Shown: positions 14,616 through 22,303, numbered from the stretch's first letter. The stretch: 22,583 bases of DNA from Lutibacter sp. (GCA_030599055.1 JAUVOS010000007.1:1-22583), one strand, 5' to 3'. Numbers and translations are program-made. Notes: generated by a model from the sequence alone, not told the origin.

Positions 14616-16805
14616 ATGCCAACTATTAGATTTAGAACCCTAGAAAAAACAATGGATCGTAAGCCGATAAAAGTAAAAGAAATAACGGCTAAAAGATCTG
14701 AATTATTCGGAGTCAACGTGTTTGATAATGATGCCATGCGCCAAACGATGACAAAAGAAGCTTTTAGAAGTGTTCAAAATGCAATTCATCATGGAAAAAA
14801 GATGGATAGAAAAGTAGCAGATCAAGTAGCAAGTGCTATGAAGGATTGGGCACTGTCAAAAGGAGCCACGCATTATACACATTGGTTTCAACCTTTAACA
14901 GGTGCGACTGCAGAAAAACACGATGCTTTTTTTGAACCGATTGGAGACGGAAAAGCTATGGAAAGATTTGATGGTGGACAATTAGTACAGCAAGAACCAG
15001 ATGCGTCGAGTTTTCCAAATGGTGGTATCCGAAATACATTTGAAGCGAGAGGTTATACTGCTTGGGATCCTTCGTCTCCTGCTTTTGTTTATGAGACCAC
15101 TTTATGTATTCCCACAATTTTTGTAGCCTATACAGGTGAAGCTTTAGATAACAAAACGCCTCTTTTAAAAGCATTGCAGGCTATCGATGATGCAGCTACT
15201 GCTGTCGCTAAATACTTTGATAAAAAGGTTAATAAAGTGCATGCTACTTTGGGAGTAGAACAAGAATATTTTCTTATTGATAGTGCTTTTGCTGACAGTC
15301 GTCCTGATATACGACTAACTGGAAGAACTTTATTAGGACATACAGCAGCTAAAGGACAGCAATTAGACGATCATTACTTTGGGTCAATATCCGACCGTGT
15401 GATAGCCTTTATGCGCGAATTAGAAATAGAATCTTTAAAATTAGGAATTCCGGCTAAAACTCGTCATAATGAGGTAGCTCCAAATCAATTTGAGTTAGCT
15501 CCTTTATTTGAAGAAGCTAATTTAGCGGTTGATCACAACTCATTGATGATGGACATCATGACGAAAATAGCCAAAAGGCATAATTTTGAAGTATTGATGC
15601 ACGAAAAACCTTTTGCCGGTATAAACGGATCAGGAAAGCATAATAATTGGAGTTTAGCAACCGATACAGGTGTTAATCTTTTAAGTCCGGGACGAACTCC
15701 GATGAATAACCTTCAGTTTTTGACCTTTTTTATAAATACCATAAAAGCAGTACACGATTATGAAGAATTAATTCGTGCTTCTATTGCATCAGCGAGTAAT
15801 GACCACAGATTGGGAGCAAATGAAGCGCCACCGGCGATTATTTCGGTATTTATTGGAGCGCATTTAACAGGTGTTTTAGACGAACTAGAAAAAGTGACCA
15901 AAGGAAAATTATCTCCACAAGAAAAAACGGATTTAAAACTTAATATTGTAGGTAAAATACCGGAGATTATGTTGGATAATACCGATAGAAATAGAACCTC
16001 ACCATTTGCTTTTACAGGAAATAGATTTGAGTTTAGAGCTGTTGGATCACGTGCTAATTCAGCTATGCCTATGATGGTTTTAAATACAATTGTCGCAAAG
16101 CAACTCATAGATTTTAAAATTGAGGTCGATGCATTGATTAAAAATAAGGCGATGAAAAAAGACGACGCTATTTTTAATGTGTTGAGAGAGTATATTAAAA
16201 AATCCAAAAGAATAAGATTTGAAGGAGATGGCTATAGTGACGCTTGGGAAAAAGAAGCTGCAAAAAGAGGTTTGAGTAATAATAAAACAACACCAACTGC
16301 GCTACGTGCACAGGTTACTTCAAAATCTATTGGGTTGTTTGAGGATATGAATATAATGACAAAAATAGAAGTAGAAGCACGGCATGAGATTGAAGTTGAG
16401 GAGTATGTTTTGCGACTTCAAATAGAAGCGAGAGTTTTGGGCGATATTGCACGAAATCATGTGGTTCCTACCGCAGTTCGTTATCAAAATACTTTGATAG
16501 AAAATGTACAAGGAATTAAAGATATTTTTGGAGCATCTTATAAAGAAACGGCAAAAGAACAAATGAAATTGATACAATCCATCTCAAATCATATCAATGA
16601 AATAATTGCTATGATAGATGCTATGGTTGAAGCCCGTAAAAAAGCCAATAAAATTAAAGATATTGAAAAGAAAGCTGATGCTTATTGCCAAAAGGTTAAA
16701 CCTTATTTTGATAAAATTCGCTACCACTGCGACAAATTAGAATTAAAAATTGATGATGAACTTTGGCCTTTGAGTAAATATCGTGAAATGTTGTTTACGA
16801 AGTAA
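14616..16805 (+). CDS. glnN: Type III glutamine synthetase
   Basis: Makes glutamine from glutamate, ammonia and ATP; the main ammonium-assimilating enzyme in many Bacteroidota. At 729 residues it is the long GSIII form rather than GSI (about 470). Visible blocks are THYTHWFQPLTG (85-96), VEQEYFLID (214-222, metal-binding glutamates), RHNEVAPNQFELAP (283-296), FAGINGSGKHNNWSL (333-347, ammonium/ATP site), and the NRTSPFAF...RFEFRAVGS segment near 460-478. The start at 14616 gives the usual short basic N-terminus and matches a consensus promoter just upstream. A strong intrinsic terminator lies 27 bases after the stop, so it is a single-gene unit. No partner regulator such as PII or an ammonium transporter is in the window. 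Confidence 0.96.
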   Translation: MPTIRFRTLEKTMDRKPIKVKEITAKRSELFGVNVFDNDAMRQTMTKEAFRSVQNAIHHGKKMDRKVADQVASAMKDWALSKGATHYTHWFQPLTGATAEKHDAFFEPIGDGKAMERFDGGQLVQQEPDASSFPNGGIRNTFEARGYTAWDPSSPAFVYETTLCIPTIFVAYTGEALDNKTPLLKALQAIDDAATAVAKYFDKKVNKVHATLGVEQEYFLIDSAFADSRPDIRLTGRTLLGHTAAKGQQLDDHYFGSISDRVIAFMRELEIESLKLGIPAKTRHNEVAPNQFELAPLFEEANLAVDHNSLMMDIMTKIAKRHNFEVLMHEKPFAGINGSGKHNNWSLATDTGVNLLSPGRTPMNNLQFLTFFINTIKAVHDYEELIRASIASASNDHRLGANEAPPAIISVFIGAHLTGVLDELEKVTKGKLSPQEKTDLKLNIVGKIPEIMLDNTDRNRTSPFAFTGNRFEFRAVGSRANSAMPMMVLNTIVAKQLIDFKIEVDALIKNKAMKKDDAIFNVLREYIKKSKRIRFEGDGYSDAWEKEAAKRGLSNNKTTPTALRAQVTSKSIGLFEDMNIMTKIEVEARHEIEVEEYVLRLQIEARVLGDIARNHVVPTAVRYQNTLIENVQGIKDIFGASYKETAKEQMKLIQSISNHINEIIAMIDAMVEARKKANKIKDIEKKADAYCQKVKPYFDKIRYHCDKLELKIDDELWPLSKYREMLFTK

Positions 16806-16831
16806 GTAACAAGATTTATATTGCATTAAAA

Positions 16832-16866
16832 TCCCGATAATCTAATACTATTATCGGGGTTTTTTT
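16832..16866 (+). terminator. Rho-independent terminator after the GSIII gene
   Basis: A 9-bp stem, CCCGATAAT (16833-16841) with ATTATCGGG (16850-16858), encloses an 8-base loop and is followed by a run of seven T (16860-16866). It isolates the GSIII transcript from hemW. Confidence 0.92.
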
Positions 16867-16867
16867 A

Positions 16868-16896
16868 TTGAAAAAGCTCAATTTAGGTTACATTTG
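16868..16896 (+). promoter_or_regulatory. Bacteroidota-type promoter for hemW
   Basis: TTG (16868-16870), 18 bases, exact TACATTTG (16889-16896). It begins directly after the terminator T tract. The predicted transcript start is about 15 bases before the TTG start codon. Confidence 0.7.
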
Positions 16897-16916
16897 CAGA
16901 TAAGCTAAATTTAAAA

Positions 16917-18047
16917 TTGGCAGGACTCTACCTACATATTCCATTTTGCAAGCAAAAGTGCAATTATTGCGATTTTCATTTTTCGATTTCTTTACGGAAC
17001 AAAGAGGCATTAATCCATGCAATTAAAAAAGAACTTATACTAAGGAAAAACGAAGTAAACGAACCAATTCAAACTATCTACCTTGGTGGCGGAACACCAT
17101 CTATTCTTACAATTACTGAATTAAAAGGAATTTTTGAAAGTATAAACGCTAATTACTCCATTGCGGAAAATGCAGAGATTAGCTTAGAAGCCAACCCCGA
17201 TGATTTATCAGAATCTTATTTAAAAGGATTGAAAAAGTTGGGAATAAATAGATTGAGTATTGGGGTACAATCCTTCTTTAATGCCGATTTAAAATTTATG
17301 AATCGTGCGCATACTTCTCAAGAAGCTATAAGAGCGATTAAAGATGCACAAGACAGCGGTATTGAAAATATTACAATTGATTTGATATATGGAATTCCTG
17401 GGTTATCACTAGCTAATTGGCAGAGAAATCTAGATGCTTTTTTAACACTTAATATACCACATTTATCATCGTATGCTTTAACTGTTGAACCTAAAACTGT
17501 TCTCGCACATCAAATTAACTCCAAAAAAATTAAACCTTTGGATGACGAATTGGCAAAAGCTCATTTTGATATATTGTTACGTTATATGAAGGAGTATGAT
17601 TATTTGCATTATGAGTTGTCAAATTTTGCAAAAGAAGGCTTTTTATCACAACACAACACCTCGTATTGGCAAGGGAAATCGTATTTAGGAATCGGTCCTT
17701 CCGCACATTCCTATAACCAAAAAACACGTAGTTGGAATGTGGCTAACAATGCTCGTTATATCAAATCCCTAAAAGAGGGCATAGTTCCAAATAAAGTAGA
17801 GTATTTAACCGCTGCAATGCGATATAACGAATATATTATGACGGGTTTACGTACTATGTGGGGAATTGATTTAGATACAATAAAAAAGGACTTTGGAGAA
17901 AAGTATTCATCATATTTCACTAAAAATGCACAGAAATATTTACAGAAAGGCACTTTACAATTTGTTGAAAAGAATAGGCTAGTCCTTAGGTCTGAAAAAT
18001 TCTTTTTAGTTGATGGAGTTATCGCGGATTTGTTTTGGGTGGAATAA
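16917..18047 (+). CDS. hemW: Radical SAM heme chaperone HemW
   Basis: A 376-residue radical SAM protein of the HemN/HemW family. The iron-sulfur motif is CKQKCNYCDF with Cys11, Cys15 and Cys18, followed by YLGGGTPS (55-62) and, mid-protein, IGVQSF and IDLIYGIPG segments. HemW binds heme and is thought to insert it into respiratory enzymes. Unlike the coproporphyrinogen dehydrogenase HemN, it starts almost directly at the radical SAM core, as here. The start is TTG: no in-frame ATG exists between the upstream stop (16884-16886) and this point, the residues after it (AGLYLHIPFC) are the normal family N-terminus, and a consensus promoter ends 20 bases upstream. The gene is downstream of a terminator and converges on folK-dNK. 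Confidence 0.94.
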   Translation: MAGLYLHIPFCKQKCNYCDFHFSISLRNKEALIHAIKKELILRKNEVNEPIQTIYLGGGTPSILTITELKGIFESINANYSIAENAEISLEANPDDLSESYLKGLKKLGINRLSIGVQSFFNADLKFMNRAHTSQEAIRAIKDAQDSGIENITIDLIYGIPGLSLANWQRNLDAFLTLNIPHLSSYALTVEPKTVLAHQINSKKIKPLDDELAKAHFDILLRYMKEYDYLHYELSNFAKEGFLSQHNTSYWQGKSYLGIGPSAHSYNQKTRSWNVANNARYIKSLKEGIVPNKVEYLTAAMRYNEYIMTGLRTMWGIDLDTIKKDFGEKYSSYFTKNAQKYLQKGTLQFVEKNRLVLRSEKFFLVDGVIADLFWVE

Positions 18048-18052
18048 ATGGT

Positions 18053-18094
18053 TTAACCGCAAGGACGCTAAGAAATTTCGTAATGGTCGCTAAG
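18053..18094 (+). repeat. Dispersed CGCAAGG/CGCTAAG repeat, hemW/folK gap
   Basis: Begins five bases after the hemW stop with ttaaccgcaaggacgctaag, then a second ggtcgctaag at 18085-18094. It matches the reverse complement of the carA/carB repeat and the copy at 22179-22211. It lies between two convergent genes. Confidence 0.6.
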
Positions 18095-18144
18095 AGATTT
18101 GAATGACGAAATAGTAAGTTATTAGAATGATATCAGACTGTTGA

Positions 18145-19275
18145 TTAAATTTTAAACTCCAAAATATTAGTAATAATTGTTTGATAATCATTAGGATTAC
18201 TGACAAAATCGAGTTCAGATACATCAATGATTAGTGTGTTGAGGTTTTTTTCTGATTTTATAAAATTCGCATATCCTTTGTGTATTTTTTCTAAATAATC
18301 ACCAGAGATGTCTTGTTCGTAATCACGACCTCTTTTCTTTATATTTTCGAGTAGTCTTTCGGTACTTTGATAGAGATAAATATATAAATCAGGTTTGGTA
18401 ATATCCTTATAGATAATATCAAACATTTTTCGATACAGCGCATATTCATCTTCCGATAATGTTACTTGTGCAAAAATGAGTGATTTAAATATATAATAAT
18501 CAGAAATGATAAAGCTTTTAAACAAATCAAATTGTGCCAAGTCATCTGAAAGTTGTTGATAACGATCGGCTAAAAAACTCATCTCTAAAGGAAAAGCATA
18601 GCGTTCTTCGTCTTTATAAAATTTTGGTAAAAAAGGATTGTCAGCAAAACGTTCCAATACTTGTTTGGCGTTAAATTGCTCGGCAAACATAGAGCTCAAT
18701 GTTGTTTTTCCAGCACCTATATTTCCTTCAATAGCAATATAGTTGTATTTGTCAGAAATAGAAATAGGTTTTTTGATGGTAAAAGTTGTTTTTTCAATCT
18801 TTGAAGTATCTGAACACTCATTTAATAAGCTTTTAATTGCTTTCTTTTCTATTGGGTGTATATAGTCAGAAGCTATATCGGCAAGTGGTTTTAAAACAAA
18901 TACACGTTTTGATATTTCAGGATGAGGAATAGTCAGTTTTTCACTTAGTACAAGTTCATCTTCATAAAATAAAATATCAATATCTAGGGTTCTAGATTCA
19001 TATTCTCCCTTTTTAATGCGTTTTCTGCCTAAGGAAGTTTCAATAGTAAGTAATTTTTCTAATAAGTCGCTAGGATTTAAATTTGTAGTTAGACAAATAC
19101 ATATATTTAAAAAATCATCTGCTTTAAATCCATAGGCTTCAGATTTATAGACAGGGGAAATACGTGTTACTGTTCCTGTTTGTTCAGCAATTTTAAACAC
19201 AGCTTGTTGCAAATAATCAAGTTTGTCGCCTTGATTGCTTCCTAAAGATAGATATGTAGTGTTAAAATAGTTCAA
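18145..19275 (-). CDS. folK: Fused HPPK (FolK) and deoxynucleoside kinase
   Basis: Two enzymes in one 376-residue chain. Residues 1-160 are 6-hydroxymethyl-7,8-dihydropterin pyrophosphokinase of folate synthesis: LSLGSNQGDK (9-18), SPVYKSEAYG (40-49), LGRKR (82-86), RTLDIDILFYED (95-106) and PHPEISKRVFVLKPL (117-131). Residues 175-376 are a deoxynucleoside kinase: Walker A GNIGAGKT (184-191), ERFADNPFLPKFY (208-220), DRYQQ (237-241) and the arginine-rich lid KRGRDYE (314-320). Such HPPK-dNK fusions are known in flavobacteria, where the kinase half has been reported to prefer deoxyadenosine. A linker of about 15 residues joins the parts, and both halves look intact. It lies downstream of the DUF4369 lipoprotein gene across a 106-base heptamer-rich spacer. 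Confidence 0.95.
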   Translation of the reverse strand: MNYFNTTYLSLGSNQGDKLDYLQQAVFKIAEQTGTVTRISPVYKSEAYGFKADDFLNICICLTTNLNPSDLLEKLLTIETSLGRKRIKKGEYESRTLDIDILFYEDELVLSEKLTIPHPEISKRVFVLKPLADIASDYIHPIEKKAIKSLLNECSDTSKIEKTTFTIKKPISISDKYNYIAIEGNIGAGKTTLSSMFAEQFNAKQVLERFADNPFLPKFYKDEERYAFPLEMSFLADRYQQLSDDLAQFDLFKSFIISDYYIFKSLIFAQVTLSEDEYALYRKMFDIIYKDITKPDLYIYLYQSTERLLENIKKRGRDYEQDISGDYLEKIHKGYANFIKSEKNLNTLIIDVSELDFVSNPNDYQTIITNILEFKI

Positions 19276-19313
19276 AATTTACATGCTTGTCATTGACACT
19301 CAGTAGAAAGTTG

Positions 19314-19397
19314 TTTTCTCTGTTGTTTGTTGTCTGTTTTCTTCTCTCTATTCTCAATTCTCAATTCTCAATTCTCTCTTCTCAATTCTCATTCTTC
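19314..19397. repeat. Heptamer tandem repeat filling the DUF4369/folK spacer
   Basis: Twelve in-phase 7-base units. The core (19349-19390) reads tattctc, then aattctc three times, tcttctc, aattctc; outer units decay to tgttttc, tgttgtc and tgttgtt on one side and attcttc on the other. The complement of the DUF4369 stop (tca, 19382-19384) and the codons for its last residues (Asn-Glu-Asn) are inside the repeat. In the mRNA sense the unit is GAGAATT, giving TGA every seven bases. Confidence 0.85.
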
Positions 19398-20086
19398 CGA
19401 ATCACAGTAATAAATCGATCCAATTGTTTTCCGTATTTAGAATTTTTAATTTCTTCACTAAGTGAATTGTTTATAGTATCTAGTAGCGAAATATTAGCAT
19501 TGTATAATTCTGTTAGTGCTAAATAGGGTGCGACTTCTCTATCGGCATGTTTTACTGCATAATTGGTTGTGTATAAATACCTTCTGCGTACCAAACTTTT
19601 GTAGGCAGTGTCTAAAGAATCTAATGCAAGACTATCTTGTTTTTGTTTTGCTTCAAAACTGGCTTTGACAAGATCTAGATTACTGCTGTTAAATTTCTGA
19701 ATCATCTTTTTATATTCTTGCCACAAATCGTGATTTTCAGAGCCGGTAACCTCAGCAGAAACTACAAATCTTTCAAGTTTAGTCTGCACCTCAATTGAAG
19801 TTTTTTCTCCGAAAACCAGTAGCTTTTCACCAGGTACTTCTTTAATTCGTAAGTAATATATTTCAGGACTTTCTAAAGCATCACCCAAAATAAATTTACC
19901 GTTATCACGTACTAGAAAAGAGTCAACCGGTGAAATTATGGTATCGATGACTTTATCGAGATAAACAGTACCTTTGGTCAGCCCTTTAATAGTTCCTTTT
20001 ACTACAAAATCAGTATTTTTTTCTTTATTACAGGAAAAAATTGAAAACAGAAATACGAGTAGATAGATGAATTTAATATGCCTCAT
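19382..20086 (-). CDS. DUF4369-type lipoprotein
   Basis: A 234-residue protein with a lipoprotein signal peptide: hydrophobic 6-16 and a lipobox ending IFSC, so Cys19 would be lipidated, followed by NKEKN. Residues about 27-120 (VVKGTIKGLTKGTVYLDKV..., SFLVRDNGKFILG) match the DUF4369 beta-sandwich found at the N-terminus of Bacteroidota thiol-disulfide oxidoreductases. The C-terminal part is helical and charged (about 115-230), and no thioredoxin domain or CxxC is present. An envelope location is likely; the function is unknown. The C-terminal residues are encoded by the tandem heptamer repeat. Gene order DUF4369 then folK-dNK on one strand suggests co-transcription across a 106-base spacer. 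Confidence 0.82.
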   Translation of the reverse strand: MRHIKFIYLLVFLFSIFSCNKEKNTDFVVKGTIKGLTKGTVYLDKVIDTIISPVDSFLVRDNGKFILGDALESPEIYYLRIKEVPGEKLLVFGEKTSIEVQTKLERFVVSAEVTGSENHDLWQEYKKMIQKFNSSNLDLVKASFEAKQKQDSLALDSLDTAYKSLVRRRYLYTTNYAVKHADREVAPYLALTELYNANISLLDTINNSLSEEIKNSKYGKQLDRFITVIRKNEN

Positions 20087-20107
20087 TGTTTACTTTTTAA
20101 TGCGGGA

Positions 20108-20115
20108 CAAATGTA
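20108..20115 (-). promoter_or_regulatory. -7 element for the DUF4369 gene
   Basis: Exact TACATTTG on the minus strand, 21 bases before the ATG. No clear -33 TTG is found at the right spacing. Confidence 0.45.
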
Positions 20116-20224
20116 CTAAAAATAGCAAGCTTTTTTTGTAGTTAATTCTGAATAAAACTAAATAATTCTATAAAGCTTTCTAAACAAGAATATTATTAAT
20201 AAATGTGAAAGTAAAAAAACAAAC

Positions 20225-20232
20225 TAGATTTG
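20225..20232 (+). promoter_or_regulatory. -7 element for the acyltransferase gene
   Basis: Exact TAGATTTG match to TAnnTTTG. It lies inside the longer GTG-start reading frame (20205), so if used it forces translation to begin at the ATG at 20259, about 20 bases after the predicted transcript start. Confidence 0.4.
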
Positions 20233-20258
20233 AATTAAAATACGATATTTGCATTTGT

Positions 20259-21143
20259 ATGCAAAAAATTATTTTTTATATATTTTATCCTTTTATTTGG
20301 TTGCTATCCAAAGCGCCATTTCCAGTCTTGTATGCCATTTCTGATTTTGTATATTTTATTGTCTATTATTTAGTAGGTTATCGTAAGGGGTTGGCATTAA
20401 GTAATTTAAAGCGTGCTTTTCCCAATAAAACTGAAAAAGAACTATTGGTTCTTCGTCGTAAATTCTACCATCATTTTGTAGATATTTTTATGGAAATGAT
20501 TAAAACTTTTACGATTTCTAAAAAGCAAATGATGAAGCACTATACATTTAAAAATGTATCTTTATTAGAAGAAATTGCCGATAAAGGAAAATCAATGGTT
20601 ATTGTAGGAAGTCATTATGGAAACTGGGAATGGGTTGTGAGTCTGAATCTTCATATAGCTATTAATGCTTATGCTACTTATACAAAGATTAACAATAAAA
20701 TATTTGAAAAAAAGATTAAAACAACTCGAGAAAGATTTGGCGGATACATGATTTTAAAAGAGGATACAATCCCAAATATACGAACAAATTACAAAAATAA
20801 AACGATAGGAATATATGGTTTATTAAGTGATCAATCACCACAGATAGGGAGAGCCTTTTATTGGGCAGACTTTTTGGGAGTACGGGTGCCCATACATACA
20901 GGTGCTGAGATGTTAGCAAAGAAATATGATTGTGCTTATGTAAATATGCAAATTAATAAAATAAAACGTGGTTATTACGAAGTTAAATTTGAACTTTTAG
21001 CTGAGAATCCTAAAGATTTTTCAAACTATCAAATAACAGATATATTTATTGACAAGGTCGAAAAACAAATACGAGAAAAACCCGAGTATTATTTCTGGAC
21101 ACATAACAGATTTAAACATGAAGGAAAGGAAAAAAAAGCGTGA
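20259..21143 (+). CDS. Lipid A biosynthesis-type (LpxL/HtrB-like) acyltransferase
   Basis: A 294-residue inner-membrane acyltransferase of the lysophospholipid/LpxL family that probably adds a secondary acyl chain to lipid A or acylates an aminolipid. An N-terminal hydrophobic segment (about 3-40) anchors it. The catalytic motif is GSHYGNWEW, His119 with Glu124, an HX4E form of the HX4D/E signature; GLLSDQSP (187-194) is the second family block. I start at the ATG at 20259 rather than the in-frame GTG at 20205, because the sequence MQKIIFYIFYPFIWLLS is the usual N-terminus and the 18 extra residues are hydrophilic and contain a promoter motif. The next gene downstream is lptB, so both neighbours concern the outer membrane. 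Confidence 0.88.
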   Translation: MQKIIFYIFYPFIWLLSKAPFPVLYAISDFVYFIVYYLVGYRKGLALSNLKRAFPNKTEKELLVLRRKFYHHFVDIFMEMIKTFTISKKQMMKHYTFKNVSLLEEIADKGKSMVIVGSHYGNWEWVVSLNLHIAINAYATYTKINNKIFEKKIKTTRERFGGYMILKEDTIPNIRTNYKNKTIGIYGLLSDQSPQIGRAFYWADFLGVRVPIHTGAEMLAKKYDCAYVNMQINKIKRGYYEVKFELLAENPKDFSNYQITDIFIDKVEKQIREKPEYYFWTHNRFKHEGKEKKA

Positions 21144-21276
21144 TAAATAACCTAATTAGCACTGCAATCTCTAGTTTTAACATAAATTAAATATGCTTAG
21201 AAAAAAGATCAATTATTTTTACAAAATATATTGTAGAAAATAACAATCATAGTATTTAAAAAGCAGGTAGTTTTTA

Positions 21277-21284
21277 TATATTTG
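21277..21284 (+). promoter_or_regulatory. -7 element upstream of the RNA/lptB region
   Basis: Exact TATATTTG; a weak TTTA about 18 bases upstream. The transcript start would be near 21291, leaving about 105 bases before the lptB ATG. Confidence 0.5.
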
Positions 21285-21290
21285 AGTGCT

Positions 21291-21381
21291 AATTAAATCA
21301 AGGTGCTGTTGTAGGAAGGAAAGATTCGAATAAAGCTTAACGCCTTTGCCGGAAGGGAGGCAATACATGTTGTCGCTAAAA
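21291..21381 (+). ncRNA. Candidate structured RNA or leader before lptB
   Basis: The segment is richer in G and C than its surroundings, non-coding, and starts where the upstream -7 element would initiate. It can fold as AAGGTG (21300-21305) pairing with CGCCTT (21341-21346), directly followed by a hairpin TTGCC/GGCAA (21346-21350 with 21359-21363; the T at 21346 is shared by both options) around the loop GGAAGGGA. The string CCGGAAGGGAG resembles the apical part of bacterial small SRP RNA (CCGGAAGGRAGCA), and the size of about 90 nt fits 4.5S-type RNA. However, the expected symmetric internal loop and 5'/3' end pairing are not convincing. It could be SRP RNA, another flavobacterial small RNA, or an lptB leader. 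No clear terminator follows. Confidence 0.45.
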
Positions 21382-21396
21382 AATAAATTTTAACAC

Positions 21397-22131
21397 ATGA
21401 AATTACGAGCAGAAAATGTTTCTAAAAAATATGGCAATCGATTGGTTGTAAATAATGTCTCATTAGAAGTAAATAGAGGCGAGATAGTCGGTTTATTGGG
21501 ACCAAATGGAGCCGGTAAAACAACTACCTTTTATATGATAGTAGGAATGATATCACCAAATTCCGGCGCTGTATATATCGATGATGACAATATTACCGAT
21601 GATGCCATGTATCAAAGAGCTCAAAAGGGTATTGGCTATTTAGCACAAGAAGCATCAGTATTTCGTAAATTATCAGTTGAAGATAATATAAAAGCAGTAC
21701 TACAGTTTACAAAACTGACTAAAAAAGAGCAAAAAGAAAAATTAGAGGAGCTTATTGCAGAGTTTGGTTTAGGACATGTTCGAAAAAATCGAGGGGACTT
21801 ACTCTCGGGTGGTGAACGTCGTCGTACGGAAATAGCTAGGGCTTTGGCTTCTGATCCAAATTTTATATTGCTAGACGAACCTTTTGCAGGCGTTGATCCG
21901 ATTGCTGTGGAGGATATTCAAAATATTGTAGCACATCTAAAAGATAGAAATATTGGTATTTTAATAACAGATCACAATGTTACTGAAACACTTGCCATAA
22001 CAGACCGAACTTATTTAATGTTTGAAGGAGGAATCTTAAAAGAAGGAACTCCTGAAGAACTCGCCAAAGATGAGTTGGTCAGAAAAGTTTATTTAGGAAA
22101 AAGTTTTGTGTTAAAAAAACGTGTATTATAA
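21397..22131 (+). CDS. lptB: LPS export ABC transporter ATP-binding protein
   Basis: ATPase that, with LptF, LptG and LptC, extracts lipopolysaccharide from the inner membrane. The 244 residues contain Walker A GPNGAGKT (35-42), a Q-loop near YLAQEASVF (81-89), signature LSGGE (136-140) followed by RRRTEIARAL, Walker B FILLDEP (156-162), PFAGVDP and the switch histidine in TDHNV (His193). The combination of LSGGERRRTEIARAL, FAGVDP and the GTPEELAKDE...VYLGKSF ending is characteristic of LptB rather than of nutrient importers. The C-terminus has a short basic tail (LKKRVL). It is preceded by a foldable region with its own promoter motif and two genes from an LpxL-type acyltransferase. The other Lpt subunits are not in the window. 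Confidence 0.95.
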   Translation: MKLRAENVSKKYGNRLVVNNVSLEVNRGEIVGLLGPNGAGKTTTFYMIVGMISPNSGAVYIDDDNITDDAMYQRAQKGIGYLAQEASVFRKLSVEDNIKAVLQFTKLTKKEQKEKLEELIAEFGLGHVRKNRGDLLSGGERRRTEIARALASDPNFILLDEPFAGVDPIAVEDIQNIVAHLKDRNIGILITDHNVTETLAITDRTYLMFEGGILKEGTPEELAKDELVRKVYLGKSFVLKKRVL

Positions 22132-22178
22132 ATAAGTTAGTAGTTTTTATGGCTCTAGTTTAAAATAGCGTTGTTTTT

Positions 22179-22211
22179 TTAACCGCGAGGAACGCATAGG
22201 TTTACGCAAGG
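22179..22211 (+). repeat. Dispersed CGCAAGG-type repeat after lptB
   Basis: Reads ttaaccgcgaggaacgc, then tttacgcaagg, the same family as 18053-18094 and the reverse complement of 1573-1595. A short tccgcaaggattt at 22291-22303 may be a further fragment. Confidence 0.5.
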
Positions 22212-22303
22212 TTCCAATGATATCCCACAATTTAAACCTCATTTATTACACCTTTAGGCATCTTATGTGATTAAAAAAAGAATCCTAAAATCCGCAAGGA
22301 TTT

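Noticed and set aside
20205..20258. GTG start extending the acyltransferase by 18 residues
   Set aside because: The extension is hydrophilic, unlike the family N-terminus, and contains an exact promoter -7 motif; the ATG at 20259 fits better.
21291..21381. tRNA, suggested by the TTCGAAT string at about 21324-21330
   Set aside because: The flanking bases do not form a T-arm stem, and no acceptor stem or anticodon arm can be drawn.
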